Below are positions 62,656 to 64,000 of a stretch of DNA of 64,000 nt, piece by piece. Location: contig JAEYOK010000025.1 of NCBI GenBank assembly GCA_023411795.1, positions 1-64,000 on the forward strand, in the 5' to 3' direction. Origin of the DNA: Bacillota bacterium. Lineage in GTDB: Bacteria; Bacillota; Clostridia; DSM-8532. A program made the translations under genes and the position numbers. Below the pieces are notes generated by a model. It was not told the origin of the DNA, searched no databases, and worked only from the letters and a program-made list of their open reading frames with translations. The first letter of the stretch is position 1. Each line of letters begins with the position of its first letter.

Positions 62656-63254
62656 TGGAGCATTATTATACTGAAAAACCTCAATCGGATATTAAAGAGA
62701 ATAGTTTCAGCTATGAAATAAAAGGTATCAAGCTTGACTTTGTTTCTGTGAGCGGTGTTTTTGCGTTCAGTGACAAGGTTGATAAAGCTTCCCAACTTCT
62801 TATTGAGAACTATCGGCCTTCCGGAGCAAGTAATTTTGTGTTGGATGTAGGCTGTGGTATTGGGCCCATTTCACTGTATATAAAACATCGATATCCACAT
62901 CTTCAGGTAACCGGAGTGGATATTAATGAGAGAGCAGTTGAATATACGAGTATAAATGCTAATAAGAACAATCTTGATATAGAGGTTATAAAAAGCGATC
63001 TTTATGCTGGGCTTGAGGGAAGGTTTTTTGGGGATATTGTCTCCAATCCGCCCATAGCGGCAGGTAAAGCTCTTAATACAAGATTAATCACTCAGGCCTT
63101 CGAACATCTGCAAAAAAATGGTGCCCTTTGGCTTGTGGCTTTCCATAATAAAGGCGGCGAGACACTAAAGAAGATTATGAATGAGGTGTTTGGCAACGTA
63201 GAGGACATAGAAAAGAGCGGGGGTATTCGTGTGTATCGATCAGTAAAGATATAA
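62655..63254 (+). CDS. RsmC-like class I methyltransferase
   Basis: A 199-residue SAM-dependent methyltransferase of the MTS (methyltransferase small) family, with Rossmann motif VLDVGCGIGPISLYI near 63-77, the acidic VTGVDIN, and the catalytic-loop SNPPIAAGK (NPPxxxGK). NPPY-type motifs act on exocyclic amino groups, as in 16S rRNA G methylation by RsmC; the single-domain length matches the Firmicutes form. The opening MEHYYTEKPQSD is typical and supports this start, which lacks a ribosome site of its own. A terminator is not obvious. Confidence 0.88.
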   Translation: MEHYYTEKPQSDIKENSFSYEIKGIKLDFVSVSGVFAFSDKVDKASQLLIENYRPSGASNFVLDVGCGIGPISLYIKHRYPHLQVTGVDINERAVEYTSINANKNNLDIEVIKSDLYAGLEGRFFGDIVSNPPIAAGKALNTRLITQAFEHLQKNGALWLVAFHNKGGETLKKIMNEVFGNVEDIEKSGGIRVYRSVKI

Positions 63255-63380
63255 AGCTATCGGATTCTCCAGTTTATCTTGATTTTAATCAAATAATTGT
63301 ATAATATTATCTTGCACAATTCTATCTACACCTACTGGCTTATGACATAGAGACCAATACATAGCTGAGGTAGGTTTTCG

Positions 63381-64000
63381 ATGAACGAAGTATCCAAACA
63401 AATAACTAAATTTGAATCTAATTTTCTGGGAGGATTTGACGCTAAATTGGATGGAGTGCCTCTATTTAAACGTGCTGAGCGCTCCAAACAGGTAATCAAT
63501 CTATTGGCGTATCTTCTTATACATCGTTTTGAAATTGTTTCTCAGGAGAGGCTTATAGAATCATTATGGCCGGATGAAAAAAGTGATGACCCGGCCAACG
63601 CCTTAAAAAACTTAGTCTATCGTTTAAGAAGAGTACTTTCTAACCATGAAAACATAGACGGTAATAATTGTATAGTAATCAAGAATGGTACCTATGCTTG
63701 GAATACTGAGATACCCTGCGCTTTAGATACCGAAGAAATGGAGAACTGGTGGAAAAAAGCATGCTTAGAAAGTTTGCCTGCCTGCACCAGAATCGAATAC
63801 TATAAAAATGCTATTTCTCTTTACAAAGGGCGCTTTATGGCCGACTTGGTCTTTGATGGTTGGGTCGCGCCTATGTCATCTTACTATCAATCACTTTTTA
63901 TGAATTGTGTTCGTGATGCTGTAATTCTTATGGAAAAAGAAAAAAGATTCGAAGAGATGAGTGCTTTGTGTGAAATGGCTATTACTATTGAACCATATGA
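63381..64000 (+). CDS. SARP/BTAD-type transcriptional regulator (3' part off the right edge)
   Basis: The frame is open from ATG 63381 to the window edge, giving 206 residues. A winged-helix of the OmpR/SARP type (about 13-105; SQERLIESLWPDEKSDDPAN, NLVYRLRRVL, NGTYAWN) precedes a bacterial transcriptional activation (BTAD) TPR-like region starting near 115 (RIEYYKNAISLYKGRFMADL). GAGGTAGG precedes the ATG. Its C-terminal domains are unseen, so the target is unknown. Confidence 0.8.
   Translation, partial: MNEVSKQITKFESNFLGGFDAKLDGVPLFKRAERSKQVINLLAYLLIHRFEIVSQERLIESLWPDEKSDDPANALKNLVYRLRRVLSNHENIDGNNCIVIKNGTYAWNTEIPCALDTEEMENWWKKACLESLPACTRIEYYKNAISLYKGRFMADLVFDGWVAPMSSYYQSLFMNCVRDAVILMEKEKRFEEMSALCEMAITIEPY

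Noticed and set aside
62651..62656. TATAAT as a promoter for a leaderless methyltransferase mRNA
   Set aside because: It overlaps the start codon itself, so a transcript from it would begin inside the gene.

Overview
The window is low-GC DNA from an anaerobic Gram-positive bacterium of the class Clostridia. The evidence is the ctsR-mcsA-mcsB-clpC heat-shock operon, HrcA/CIRCE control of groESL, a bifunctional AdhE preceded by Rex-type operators, a LexA (DinR-type) box in the uvrA promoter, S-layer-homology (SLH) anchoring, a type III pantothenate kinase, and strong GGAGG ribosome sites with several TTG/GTG starts. No tRNA, rRNA, CRISPR array, prophage or complete insertion sequence was seen. 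The genus cannot be fixed from the sequence alone.

Layout. 0-6 kb: the start of a secreted copper-amine-oxidase-N-like repeat protein (cut by the left edge), an OmpR/HisKA two-component pair, and an accessory chaperone operon (zinc-ribbon membrane protein, membrane-anchored J protein, DnaK paralogue). 6-17 kb: a membrane-anchored protein of unknown function and a 3,244-residue secreted protein with three C-terminal SLH repeats. 17-18.5 kb: an AIM24-like protein and an Ohr/OsmC peroxidase behind two PerR-like boxes. 18.5-26.7 kb: a sugar-acid locus (mutarotase-like protein, AraC regulator, 6-phosphogluconate dehydrogenase, mannonate oxidoreductase-type SDR, LarA-family nickel enzyme, UxaC, PfkB kinase). 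27-36.5 kb: an orphan histidine kinase, an EF-G paralogue, the ctsR operon and rplM-rpsI. 36.7-47.3 kb: an orphan HExxH protein, a FadR-type regulator with two matching operators, a hypB fragment, a membrane protein, uvrA, a WG-repeat lipoprotein, an HD hydrolase, a short ProB and HU. 47.6-56.4 kb: birA, coaX, groESL and adhE, the last followed by a 96-bp tandem array made from its own 3' end. 56.4-64 kb: an APH-like kinase, a MATE/GNAT pair, a cobalamin riboswitch with btuFCD, an RsmC-like methyltransferase behind a short overlapping reading frame, and the start of a SARP/BTAD-type regulator.

Main results. (1) The 20.5-26.7 kb operon has UxaC, a mannonate-type SDR, a LarA-family 2-hydroxyacid epimerase/racemase, a sugar kinase and Gnd, but no mannonate or altronate dehydratase and no KDPG aldolase. 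Read in order, it fits a route glucuronate > fructuronate > mannonate > gluconate > 6-phosphogluconate > ribulose-5-phosphate, bypassing KDG/KDPG. This is an inference from gene content. (2) Several genes end inside repeats: a GGGACGG-type palindrome lies in the 3' end of clpC between 24-bp direct repeats and removes 12 codons; adhE is followed by copies of its own tail plus the tail of a lost second adhE; the orphan kinase and rpsI end within inverted repeats. (3) Many promoters carry recognisable operators: PerR, CtsR, CIRCE, Rex, LexA and a new FadR-type site TGGTATGACCA.
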